Source of the DNA: JABWBD01 sp040768665
GTDB taxonomy: Bacteria; Planctomycetota; Planctomycetia; Pirellulales; Thermoguttaceae
Assembly (NCBI GenBank): GCA_040768665.1
Contig: JAXGMN010000023.1
Span: forward strand, 62,001-126,000
Length of the DNA stretch: 64,000 nucleotides
Direction of reading: 5' to 3'
Position 1 is the first letter of the stretch; every line of letters begins with the position of its first letter. The notes below the pieces were generated by a model that had not been told where the DNA came from, made no database searches, and saw nothing but the letters and a program-made list of their open reading frames with translations. Both the position numbers and the translations under genes were made by a program. Below, one piece after another: positions 16,701 to 24,027 of the stretch.

Positions 16701-16740
16701 TGACTTGAAAGAGGTCTGGCAAAAGCCGCTCGGCTGGTAG
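13702..16740 (+). CDS. purL: Phosphoribosylformylglycinamidine synthase, PurS-PurL fusion
   Basis: 1012 residues. The first ~190 residues hold PurS-like segments (MLWEVDIYPRAAQPDLIGSQV... and VHLIHVLPKPGVTDPVAQSAL). The linker and two AIR-synthase-type halves follow, with QTWSEHCSHKT (about 225) and KVETHNHPSALEPYGGANTGIGG (about 298) marking the ATP/FGAR site. No glutaminase domain is fused. It is the next gene, purQ. This is intermediate between three-subunit small-type PurL and the fully fused large-type enzyme. It converts FGAR to FGAM in purine synthesis. Confidence 0.93.
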   Translation: MLWEVDIYPRAAQPDLIGSQVAADAADLGLADSLAVTAARGYLIQGDLSREQVSRIANELLADRVVERTVVAPAGDPSLVAAPDGRVHLIHVLPKPGVTDPVAQSALAAIADFGIEAHAVRTLKKYWISRLPDEQVRLLSSKVLANDAIEQVIVGPLSFSLLEVGSAYQFHPITVPIRQMDDDALVRLSREGQLYLSLVEMQTIQTYYRSLDRDPTDAELETIAQTWSEHCSHKTLAGRIRYRDDHGERHFENMLRETVFAATQEIRAKLADRDWCVSVFRDNAGVIRFDDQYNVVFKVETHNHPSALEPYGGANTGIGGVIRDPMGTGLGAKPICNTDVFCFAPPDTPADQLPPGVLHPRRVMKGVVAGVRDYGNRMGLPTVNGAIYFDPRYLGNPLVYCGNVGLIPGDKSSKEARAGDLIVAVGGRTGRDGIHGATFSSAELTSQSESLSGGAVQIGNAITEKMVLDVLMVARDRGLYNAVTDCGAGGFSSAVGEMGEEIGAEVWLDRAPLKYEGLSYTEIWISEAQERMVLSVPPDKWDALHDLCRSEGVEATVIGQFVPTGRLVLKYNDQQVADLSMQFLHGGRPPVVREAVYQPPALQPLAFPKDDSWDYTPSLRQILGSLNVASKHWVIRQYDHEVQGGSVIKPLVGVRNDGPSDAAVLRPVLNSRRGLVIACGMNPCYGDLDTYWMAASAIDEAVRNCVAVGADPERIAILDNFCWGNTERPETLGSLVRAALACHDVAVALGTPFISGKDSLNNEFRPENAAEPISIPPSLLISAIGQIDDVHRCVTMDLKQPGSYLYLVGLTKEELGGSHYAAAMGLRGGQVPRVDTRQARDIFLAGHRAIHAGLVRACHDLSEGGLAVALAEMAFAGGLGARVELGRVPQAIPGDNESASRAKSLAPRLRKQPLHPLSTYGPANAVLLFSESNTRLLCEVRPENADAFETLLADLPHAMIGEVSEGAALEILGIPRPSPDDSGRGPVELVTPLVVEADIADLKEVWQKPLGW

Positions 16741-16783
16741 CAAATCACCAATGACCAATGACAAGTGACCAATGACCAATGTA
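16741..16783 (+). repeat. Short 'accaatgac' repeats at the purL-purQ junction
   Basis: Copies of accaatgac and accaatg, with one variant (acaagtgacc), fill the gap and run into the purQ start codon. The purQ ATG is itself inside a repeat copy, so the spacing may have been set by repeat expansion. No clear ribosome site is visible. Confidence 0.7.
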
Positions 16784-17554
16784 TTGATTTTGCGAGCGCC
16801 GGGAACGAACTGCGACCGCGAAACCGCGTATGCTTTTGAACAGGCGGGCGCTAATGCGGAACTCGTGCACATCAATCGTGTGCTGGACACTCCAGGACTG
16901 TTCGATCGCTTCCAGATCCTTTGCCTCCCCGGCGGATTCAGCTATGGCGACGACGTGGCGGCCGGTCGCATCCTGGCCAATCAGATCCAACATCACCTCT
17001 TCCCCGAAATGGCCCGATTCAAGGACGAAGGAAAACTGATCCTCGGGATCTGCAACGGCTTCCAAGTGCTGATCAAGTCGGGCGTCCTGCTGGAGGACGA
17101 TCCTGTCGCCGGCCCCCCGGCCACCCTGACCTGGAACGATTCCGGCCGCTTCGAGGACCGCTGGGTGCAGTTGAGCGTCGAGCCGTCGGACTGCGTCATG
17201 CTTCGCGAAATCGAGGCGATGTACTTGCCGGTGGCTCACGCTGAAGGAAAGTTCGTCAGCCGCGACGAGAGCGTGCTTGGCGGGCTCGATGCGGGCAAGC
17301 AGTTGGCCTTGCGGTACCGGTCGCCGACTGCGCCGACCGGCGGCGACGGACAGGTTCCGTACCCGGACAACCCCAATGGCTCCATGGCGAACGTGGCAGG
17401 AGTGTGCGACAAAACGGGGAGAGTGCTCGGGCTGATGCCGCATCCGGAGCGGCATATCGATCGGACCCATCATCCGCGTTGGACCCGGGGCGAAGGCCGG
17501 CAACCCGGCGACGGATTTCAGATGTTTCGAAACGCAGTCGAGTACTTCGCCTAG
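16772..17554 (+). CDS. purQ: FGAM synthase glutaminase subunit PurQ
   Basis: 260 residues. Class-I glutamine amidotransferase with nucleophile Cys94 in LGICNGFQVL and the His-Glu pair in 'MPHPERHIDRTH'. The start 'TNVLILRAPGTNCDRETAYAFE' is typical. It supplies ammonia from glutamine to PurL, encoded just upstream. Confidence 0.94.
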   Translation: MTNVLILRAPGTNCDRETAYAFEQAGANAELVHINRVLDTPGLFDRFQILCLPGGFSYGDDVAAGRILANQIQHHLFPEMARFKDEGKLILGICNGFQVLIKSGVLLEDDPVAGPPATLTWNDSGRFEDRWVQLSVEPSDCVMLREIEAMYLPVAHAEGKFVSRDESVLGGLDAGKQLALRYRSPTAPTGGDGQVPYPDNPNGSMANVAGVCDKTGRVLGLMPHPERHIDRTHHPRWTRGEGRQPGDGFQMFRNAVEYFA

Positions 17555-17565
17555 GAAGCTTGAGC

Positions 17566-17648
17566 AAATCGGGGACTGGCTCCGAGCCGAACATTCGCAA
17601 CACACGCAGAATCGGGATCTTGGCGAGGTGCCTGTCCCCGTTTTGTTT
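17566..17648. repeat. GGGGACTGG/CCTGTCCCC inverted repeat between convergent genes
   Basis: AAATCGGGGACTGGCTCC on the left faces GAGGTGCCTGTCCCCGTTTT on the right. It sits between purQ and the convergent spoVG gene and ends in a T-run, so it could double as a bidirectional terminator. It is one of several copies of a family in this window. Confidence 0.7.
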
Positions 17649-17655
17649 GGGGCTT

Positions 17656-18234
17656 CTAATCGAAAATCCCCGCGCCGAAACTGCTTCGGCGGGCGCTCTG
17701 GGCACGGTGCGGTTGCTGCGCCGGCATCTTGTGCGGCCCGCGAGGCTTCTCCGCCTGCTGAAATTGCGCGGGCTCCATGACACGCTGCGACTGCTGCATC
17801 TCCTCGATCTCCTCGTGGTCGAAATCCTCGTAGCGGGAGACGTAGCCGGGCTGGCGGGCCCGCTCTTTCTCCTCCTCGAACGCCTCGACCACCTTCTGCT
17901 GGATCGTTTCGCGGCAGGTGGAGTTGATCGGGTGGGCAATGTCCGCATAGAGCTTCGCCCTCCCCTCGTCATCGCGAAACGTCTGGTTTTCACACAGCGC
18001 GGCGCCGCACTGGTTGCAGTAGGACGCGCGCAGGTGGTTCTTCGACCGGCAGTGCGGACAGTGCGACGTCAGTTTCCGGCTGGGCATCGCGACAAAGGGG
18101 CCGTTGGCTCCCTCGATGATCTTCAGATCCCGAACCACGAAGCAGTCGTCGAACGTGATCGAGCAAAATGCCTTCAGCCGTTCCCCCGGCTCTTCCATGA
18201 GCTTGATGCGAACCTCGGTGATCTCCACGGCCAT
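17656..18234 (-). CDS. spoVG: SpoVG-family protein with zinc-ribbon insertion
   Basis: 192 residues. 'MAVEITEVRIKLMEEPGERLKAFCSITFDDCFVVRDLKIIEG..GPFVAMPSRKL' and 'DIAHPINSTCRETIQQKVVEAFEEE' are the two halves of SpoVG. Between them (about 57-82) lies CPHC...CNQC (59-62, 73-76), a zinc ribbon absent from typical ~90-residue SpoVG. A low-complexity Gln/Arg-rich tail follows. SpoVG proteins bind nucleic acid and regulate genes. The insertion suggests a modified target preference. Confidence 0.88.
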   Translation of the reverse strand: MAVEITEVRIKLMEEPGERLKAFCSITFDDCFVVRDLKIIEGANGPFVAMPSRKLTSHCPHCRSKNHLRASYCNQCGAALCENQTFRDDEGRAKLYADIAHPINSTCRETIQQKVVEAFEEEKERARQPGYVSRYEDFDHEEIEEMQQSQRVMEPAQFQQAEKPRGPHKMPAQQPHRAQSARRSSFGAGIFD

Positions 18235-18255
18235 TCTCCTTAAGATACGGGCTTT

Positions 18256-19164
18256 CTAGAGGCTACCTCGGACTGCGTAAGCAACTCCGACTCCGTTGGC
18301 TTCCAACCGTCTTGCCACCCGCCGCGCGTGTAGCCGGTGGCGGCAAATCCCAAAGTAGCAGGTCCCGCTGCCACTCATCTGATGGCCCAGACAATCCACT
18401 CGTTCCATGGCGTTGCGGAGCCGTTGGATCCAGGGCGATAGTGTCTCCGCGGCCGACTCGAGGCGGTTGAACATCCGGCGTGCAGCCTGTCCCAAATCGC
18501 CGCGTTGTAGCGCTTCGACAAGCGGTTCCATCGAACGGGCCGGAACACCCAGTTGACAGACCTTGTAAACAGCGGCCGTCGACAGTCCGGCCGGTGGCTG
18601 CACGACGACAAGGTGGAGGTTCCCAAAGCTGCCGATCGGATCGACGCGTTCGCCTCGCCCGCGACAGAATGCCGCCCCATTGGCGAAAAAAAGCGGAACA
18701 TCGCTGCCAAGTTCCGCCCCCAGGTCCGCCAGCCGCTCGTTCGACCAGCCGAGCCGCCAGCCGGCGTTTGCGGCCATGAGAGAAGCGGCAGCATCGCTCG
18801 AGCCTCCGCCCAATCCCGCAGCCGCCGGAATTCGCTTCACCAGATGCACCGTCGCCCCCGACTTGATTCCGGCTCGCTGACTCAACAACTCCATCGCACG
18901 GACGACCAGATTGCTCGGGCCGTCGGGGACCGTTTCCTGCCCGGTGGTCGGGTGGGAACGCACGCGCGCGACACGTCGGCAAGTGAAGTCGATCCGCGGG
19001 GCCGAACTCTCGCGAAAGTAGAGGGTGTCGCAGAGACTGATCGGCGTTACCAGGGTCTCGATCTCGTGATACCCGTCCTCACGCTTCCCAAGCACCTCAA
19101 AGAAAAGATTCACTTTTGCGGGTGCGTGGACGACGAAGCCTGAGGGTGACCGGTGCACGTGCAT
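18256..19164 (-). CDS. ispE: 4-diphosphocytidyl-2-C-methyl-D-erythritol kinase (IspE)
   Basis: 302 residues from the ATG at 19164 (MHVHRSPSGFVVHAPAKVNL). An upstream in-frame ATG exists but adds non-conserved sequence. GHMP-kinase features are 'APAKVNLFFEVLGKREDGYHE', the phosphate loop 'PAAAGLGGGSSDAAA' and 'QMSGSGTCYFGI'. It phosphorylates CDP-ME in the MEP isoprenoid pathway. It lies 21 bases downstream of spoVG on the same strand, so the two are probably co-transcribed in the order ispE-spoVG, an arrangement known from other bacteria. Confidence 0.93.
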   Translation of the reverse strand: MHVHRSPSGFVVHAPAKVNLFFEVLGKREDGYHEIETLVTPISLCDTLYFRESSAPRIDFTCRRVARVRSHPTTGQETVPDGPSNLVVRAMELLSQRAGIKSGATVHLVKRIPAAAGLGGGSSDAAASLMAANAGWRLGWSNERLADLGAELGSDVPLFFANGAAFCRGRGERVDPIGSFGNLHLVVVQPPAGLSTAAVYKVCQLGVPARSMEPLVEALQRGDLGQAARRMFNRLESAAETLSPWIQRLRNAMERVDCLGHQMSGSGTCYFGICRHRLHARRVARRLEANGVGVAYAVRGSL

Positions 19165-19614
19165 CCTTGGTGCCTTTTCCGGAGCCTCTCCCCAAAGACT
19201 GGCAAAACTTTTGAACCGCACTTTGGAGAGGCATATACCCACTAAGCCACCTGACGATTCTACCGGGCCGTGACGCCGCGGTCAATTCCGACGTCAGGAG
19301 GGATGGAATCTCCGACCTGCTCGGTTCGAGAAATCTGGAAAAACTATTTCCCAAAGAGAAAAGATAGGAAAGATAGGCAGTCAAAACTCCCGTGGCTACT
19401 CGCTCCAATGCCGCGGCTCCAAGCTGGAAGCCAACCTCTGGAATCGTATCCGGACTTTCAAGCCCATAAACTGCGGGATAGAATGCCGGGCTTGCATTTT
19501 GGGCGAGCGGCAGATGAGAATTCACCCGCATATCAGCCCGGCTGCTTCCCAGCAGAAGGACTGATGGCAGTAACCGCGTTTTTTTACCGAGCAAACTGAG
19601 GCTGGCACCGCGCG
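19165..19614. other. Intergenic region between divergent ispE and the DUF368 gene
   Basis: Should hold both promoters. No convincing gene. It contains an A/G-rich run near 19355-19378 and a half copy of the CAGCCCGGCTGC repeat near 19530. Confidence 0.5.
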
Positions 19615-20592
19615 ATGACGCAACGATTCACACCGACACGCTCTGACCTGACTCATGTCGTCCGCGGCCTGCTAATGGGCGGAGCGGACATCGTGCCAGG
19701 GGTGTCTGGGGGTACGGTGGCCTTGGTCCTGGGGATCTACGAACGGTTGGTGACTGCCATCAGTCGTTTCGATTTGACGCTGCTCGGGTATCTTGGGCAG
19801 CGCCGTTGGCCAGAGGCAGCAACGCACGTCGACCTGAGATTCCTGATCTCTCTAGGAAGCGGCATTCTGCTCGGGATCCTTTCCCTGGCCAGCTTGATGA
19901 ACTATCTGCTCGAGCACCAGTTGCTGCTGACCCTGGCGGTCTTTTTTGGGCTGATCGTCGGTTCCAGCTACCTGGTAGCCAAGGCGATCGAGCAGTGGAC
20001 GCCGATGAATGTCTTTCTGGGGGTTGCCGGAGCGATATTGGCCTACTGGCTGGTCGGACAGCCAATTCTGCAAGGCAGCGATACCTACGCATACCTGTTT
20101 TTCTGCGGGGTCGTCGCGATTTGCGCGATGATTCTGCCGGGGATCAGCGGGGCGTTCATTCTGCTCATCATGGGCGAGTACCAGTACATCACCGGGATTA
20201 TCCGTGGAATGCTGGACGGGCGGTTTGTCTTGGAGCACGTGTTGGCGCTGGCAATCTTTGCTGCCGGCTGTGCGGTGGGGTTGACCGGGTTCAGCAAGTT
20301 TCTCCGCTGGCTGCTCGCTCGCCGCAAGAACGAAACCATGGCCGTGCTTTGCGGTTTCATGGTGGGATCGCTGCGGAAGATCTGGCCGTTCAAGGAGGTG
20401 CCCTCCGTCGGCGAGGCCATCGACATCCGGCATTCGCAGCTACCCAACACCTGGCCCGATGCTGTTGACGGGCAGATCATCGCGGTGCTCGTGCTGGCGC
20501 TAGTGGCCGCGGGCGCCGTGATCGCGATGGACGCCTGGACGCGACGGATCGAAGCCAAACGGAACGAGAATGCGCCGCTCAGCTCCGGGTGA
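19615..20592 (+). CDS. DUF368 membrane protein, PopT-type polyprenyl-phosphate transporter
   Basis: 325 residues with about eight hydrophobic segments. Two related signature loops are visible: 'GGADIVPGVSGGTVALVLGIYERL' near the N-terminus and 'ILPGISGAFILLIMGEYQYI' in the middle, the mark of DUF368. Members have recently been identified as undecaprenyl-phosphate flippases (PopT) that recycle the lipid carrier for envelope glycans. Its last 14 bases overlap the convergent ilvE gene. Confidence 0.85.
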   Translation: MTQRFTPTRSDLTHVVRGLLMGGADIVPGVSGGTVALVLGIYERLVTAISRFDLTLLGYLGQRRWPEAATHVDLRFLISLGSGILLGILSLASLMNYLLEHQLLLTLAVFFGLIVGSSYLVAKAIEQWTPMNVFLGVAGAILAYWLVGQPILQGSDTYAYLFFCGVVAICAMILPGISGAFILLIMGEYQYITGIIRGMLDGRFVLEHVLALAIFAAGCAVGLTGFSKFLRWLLARRKNETMAVLCGFMVGSLRKIWPFKEVPSVGEAIDIRHSQLPNTWPDAVDGQIIAVLVLALVAAGAVIAMDAWTRRIEAKRNENAPLSSG

Positions 20593-21436
20593 GCTTGTGG
20601 AACTGGTCGATCAACCGGCGGGTGATCGGGCCCGGGGCGCCGTCGCCGATCGAGCGGCTGTCGACCTTGACGACCGGCACGACTTCGGCCGCGGTTCCGG
20701 TGAGGAAGCACTCCTCGGCGATGTAGACATCGTGTTTCGTCAGCGGCACCTCCCGGACCTCAATGCCGGCGTTCGTGGCCAGTTCGATGACGGCTTCGCG
20801 AGTGATGCCTTCGAGAATTCCGGCCTCATTGGGCGGCGTGAGCAGGCGGCCGTTGCGGACGAGGAAGATGTTGTCGCCCGTGCACTCGGCGATCTCACCC
20901 TTATGGTTGAGCATCAGCGCCTCGATGCACCCGGCCTGCAGGCCCTCGATCTTGGCGAGGATGTTGTTCAGGTAGTTGAGCGACTTGATCCGCGGGCTCA
21001 AGGCGGCCGGATGGTTGCGGACCGTGCTGACGGTGATGATCTCGAGCCCCTTCTGATAGAGCTCTTCCGGGTACAGGGCGATCCGGTCGGTGATGATGAT
21101 GACCTGGGGGTCGCTGCAGCGGTTGGGGTCCAACCCGAGGGTGCCGGCGCCGCGGGTAACCACCACCCGGATGTAGCCGTCCTGAATGCCATTGGCTTTC
21201 AGCGTGCTCTCGATCGCCCGGCCCATTTCCTCCTTGGAGATCGGAATGGCCAGCCAGATCGCCTTGGCCGAATCCCAAAGCCGGTCGAGGTGGCGCTGGA
21301 GCCGGAACACGTTTCCGCTGTAGCTGCGAATCCCTTCGAAAACGCCGTCGCCGTAGAGCAAACCATGATCGTACACGCTCACCTTGGCGTTTTCTTTGTC
21401 GTAGAGCTTTCCGTTGATCCAGACCTTCAAAGACAT
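20579..21436 (-). CDS. ilvE: Branched-chain amino-acid aminotransferase (IlvE)
   Basis: 285 residues, PLP fold-type IV. 'VYDHGLLYGDGVFEGIRSY', the PLP lysine in 'IKSLNYLNN' (K151), 'GEIAECTGDNIFLV' and 'CFLTGTAAEVVPV' are all present. It interconverts branched-chain 2-oxo acids and Val/Leu/Ile. It is convergent with and overlaps the DUF368 gene. Confidence 0.92.
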   Translation of the reverse strand: MSLKVWINGKLYDKENAKVSVYDHGLLYGDGVFEGIRSYSGNVFRLQRHLDRLWDSAKAIWLAIPISKEEMGRAIESTLKANGIQDGYIRVVVTRGAGTLGLDPNRCSDPQVIIITDRIALYPEELYQKGLEIITVSTVRNHPAALSPRIKSLNYLNNILAKIEGLQAGCIEALMLNHKGEIAECTGDNIFLVRNGRLLTPPNEAGILEGITREAVIELATNAGIEVREVPLTKHDVYIAEECFLTGTAAEVVPVVKVDSRSIGDGAPGPITRRLIDQFHKLTRS

Positions 21437-21544
21437 GGCATTTCGCGCGGTGTGAGGTTCGTTCGAGCACTACCGGCCGACAATCAGCAGACAGCAGTCC
21501 CACCCGTCCGGTTCGCCGTCGGCCGGGCGTGGCCGATCGGTGTG

Positions 21545-22417
21545 TCAGCCGTCCGGCCCCACGGTCTGAACCTGACCGTCCACCAAACGGACAACACGGT
21601 CTGCCTGGCGGGCGATGGCCGGGTCGTGGGTAACCATGACTATAGTGAGCTTCTCTTGCCGGTTCAAGGAGCGCAGAATTTCGAGGATTTCCCCGCCGGT
21701 CTTCTGGTCGAGGTTGCCGGTCGGCTCGTCGGCCAGGAGCAGTTCCGGCCGGGCAACCAGGGCCCGTGCGATGGCGGCCCGCTGCATTTCGCCGCCGGAC
21801 AGTTCGCGTGGGCGGTGGTTCAGCCGATGGGCCAGCCCGACCATTTCAAGCAGTCGAGCGGCGGTTGCCCTGTGCCGGCGACGCCGGGCAAAATAGCCCC
21901 AAACCGACTCGCCAATCATGAGCGGCGCCAAGACGTTTTCCAGCGTCGTCAGTTCCGGCAGGAGGTGGTAGAACTGGAAGATCATCCCGAAGTGTTTGTT
22001 CCGCAACATATCGCGGTCGCTGCCGGGCAGATTGTCGATTCGCCGTCCGTTGAAGGCGACCATCCCGCTATCGGGTGCATCCAGTGTTCCCAGCAAATGG
22101 AGCAGGGTGCTCTTGCCCGAACCACTCTGGCCGACGATGGCGAGAAACTCTCCCTGTTGGACTACCAAGTCCACGTCCCGGAGGACCGGGATTTCGACGG
22201 GGCCCTTACGGTAACTCTTTTTGAGGTTCACCGTCTCCAACTGATTGCCTCGTGACGAGGCGAGCTGGCTACTGAGGAAGTCGCGAGGCCACTGAACGTG
22301 TGCGGTGGCCGCGCTCGGCTTGCTGCGGGGGCGCGGCACGATGTAAGAGCTCGTGGCAGGCGAGGGGGAGCGGTCGCCTGTCATGTGCTGCAGAGTGTCT
22401 TCCAATCCGTTACTCAT
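21545..22417 (-). CDS. ABC transporter ATPase, LolD-like
   Basis: 290 residues from the ATG at 22417, overlapping the permease gene by eight bases. Walker A GQSGSGKST, signature LSGGEMQRAAIARAL and Walker B LLLADEPTGNLD are intact. An N-terminal extension of about 60 residues precedes 'LETVNLKKSYRKG', longer than in E. coli LolD. Together with the upstream permease it forms a MacB/LolCDE-type exporter, in Gram-negatives used to release lipoproteins from the inner membrane. Confidence 0.9.
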   Translation of the reverse strand: MSNGLEDTLQHMTGDRSPSPATSSYIVPRPRSKPSAATAHVQWPRDFLSSQLASSRGNQLETVNLKKSYRKGPVEIPVLRDVDLVVQQGEFLAIVGQSGSGKSTLLHLLGTLDAPDSGMVAFNGRRIDNLPGSDRDMLRNKHFGMIFQFYHLLPELTTLENVLAPLMIGESVWGYFARRRRHRATAARLLEMVGLAHRLNHRPRELSGGEMQRAAIARALVARPELLLADEPTGNLDQKTGGEILEILRSLNRQEKLTIVMVTHDPAIARQADRVVRLVDGQVQTVGPDG

Positions 22418-23951
22418 AGCGCAATGCCTCCACAGGGTGCAGACAGGCCGCACGCAACGCCGGCAAGACACTTGCCATGACGGCGATGACCAGGGCACCG
22501 AATACGATCCACGCGACGGTCCACGGTTCGACGATCGTCGGGATCTTGTAGAAGTAGTAGATCGACGGGTCGAAGACCTCTTCACCGCGGATCCAGCCGA
22601 TCAGATCCGCGATGGGGTTGATGTACATGACGAACAGTAAGCCTAAGACCATTCCCACTCCGGAGCCGACCACGCCGAGGGCCAGGCCGTATCCCAGGAA
22701 GATGCCCATGATGCCGGTGCCGGACGCGCCCAGCGACTTGAGTACGCCGATATCGCGGGTTTTTTCGACGACGATCATGAAGAAGATCGCCAGAATTCCG
22801 AATCCCGAGACAGCGATGATCAGAAACAGGAGGATATTGAGTATGGCCGTCTCCATCTGGACGGCGGCCAACAGCGCGCCTTGCTTGTCGCGCCAGGTCT
22901 GGACGAGGTAGAGTTCCGGTGGAAAGCGGGCGGCCAAAGTGTCGCGGACGACGTCGCCGTCGACGCCCGGTTTGAGCTTGATCTGAATCGAGTTCACCAG
23001 CCCGACCTTGGTTGTCGGGTCGATCATTCCCCGAAGTTCCTGAAGCTTTTCGATCGGGACGAAGACGAAGCTGGAGTCGTACTCGCTCATTTTGCTTTCG
23101 TAGAAGTCGACGATCGTGAAGGTATCGCTCACGGCTTTCGGCGGGGTGCTTGCCGTGGGAAACGTCAGTTTGACGTCGTCGCCGGGAAGAACGAGAAAGC
23201 GGTCCTCGCCTTCGGAGGTCCGGAAACTGCCCAGCGCGATCCCGAGAACCAGCCCCGTATGCTGTTCTTGGGTTGGGTCGAAGCTGGGAGTTTCGCTCAC
23301 GGCTTCGGCAAAGGGGTCGTGCGGTTTATCGGAAGCGGAGGATCCCGTGCCGGTGTTTTCAGCCAGAGGATCGCCGGTGTCTTTCTGCTGGAAGAGGCTC
23401 TCCCGCATACGTTCAAGCTCCGCCGCACTCTTGCGGTGATACCACCCTGCCACCGCCATCTGACGCCGCTCGACGGCATCGGGACCGGCCTGGTGGTCGA
23501 GGGTGTCGTAGTTTCCATCGCGGAGACCGAAGCTCATCGCTCGCCGGTTCTCCGGGTGCTGGAGGTAGCGGCTGAAGTCGCTCACCCGGCTTTGTGTTTC
23601 CTGGTCGATGCCGATGAGCTGGACCTGGCGGGTGATCCAATTCTCGCCGCAGCGGAAGTTGAGCATGGCGGGGACGACGACCGTCGGCGTCATGCCCTCG
23701 ACGGAGTCGCCGGCGATCTGCCGGATCTGCTCCATGTGCCAGTCGGCGTCGGGAAAGCCATTGATGCTCCGCGACTCGAGGACGAGATCGGAGAGGATCC
23801 CGTGGATCCGATTCTGCATCTCGGTCGTGAAGCCCGACATGACGCTGTTGACCACGATCATCGTGGCGACGCCCAAGGTGACACTGATGATCGATGCCAG
23901 CGCGATGTAGCGGGTGCGGAGATAACGCCAGCAGAGCAAAAGCTTGTACAT
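22410..23951 (-). CDS. FtsX/LolC-family ABC transporter permease
   Basis: 513 residues. One N-terminal membrane segment (IALASIISVTLGVATMIVV) is followed by a large periplasmic MacB-PCD-like domain (about 45-370), then three C-terminal segments (ILNILLFLIIAVSGFGILAIFFMIV..., FLGYGLALGVVGSGVGMVLGLLF, WTVAWIVFGALVIAVMASVLPALRA) ending 'PVEALRYE'. This is the LolC/E topology. The periplasmic domain contains an insertion rich in Pro, Asp and Ser. Coupled to the ATPase gene. Confidence 0.88.
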   Translation of the reverse strand: MYKLLLCWRYLRTRYIALASIISVTLGVATMIVVNSVMSGFTTEMQNRIHGILSDLVLESRSINGFPDADWHMEQIRQIAGDSVEGMTPTVVVPAMLNFRCGENWITRQVQLIGIDQETQSRVSDFSRYLQHPENRRAMSFGLRDGNYDTLDHQAGPDAVERRQMAVAGWYHRKSAAELERMRESLFQQKDTGDPLAENTGTGSSASDKPHDPFAEAVSETPSFDPTQEQHTGLVLGIALGSFRTSEGEDRFLVLPGDDVKLTFPTASTPPKAVSDTFTIVDFYESKMSEYDSSFVFVPIEKLQELRGMIDPTTKVGLVNSIQIKLKPGVDGDVVRDTLAARFPPELYLVQTWRDKQGALLAAVQMETAILNILLFLIIAVSGFGILAIFFMIVVEKTRDIGVLKSLGASGTGIMGIFLGYGLALGVVGSGVGMVLGLLFVMYINPIADLIGWIRGEEVFDPSIYYFYKIPTIVEPWTVAWIVFGALVIAVMASVLPALRAACLHPVEALRYE

Positions 23952-24027
23952 GCGGTTTCCTTCCCGCGGTTCGGTTATTCTTCCCTGACACGTTTTCGCG
24001 GCGGGCTGCCGCCGCCGGCCTGCCGCC

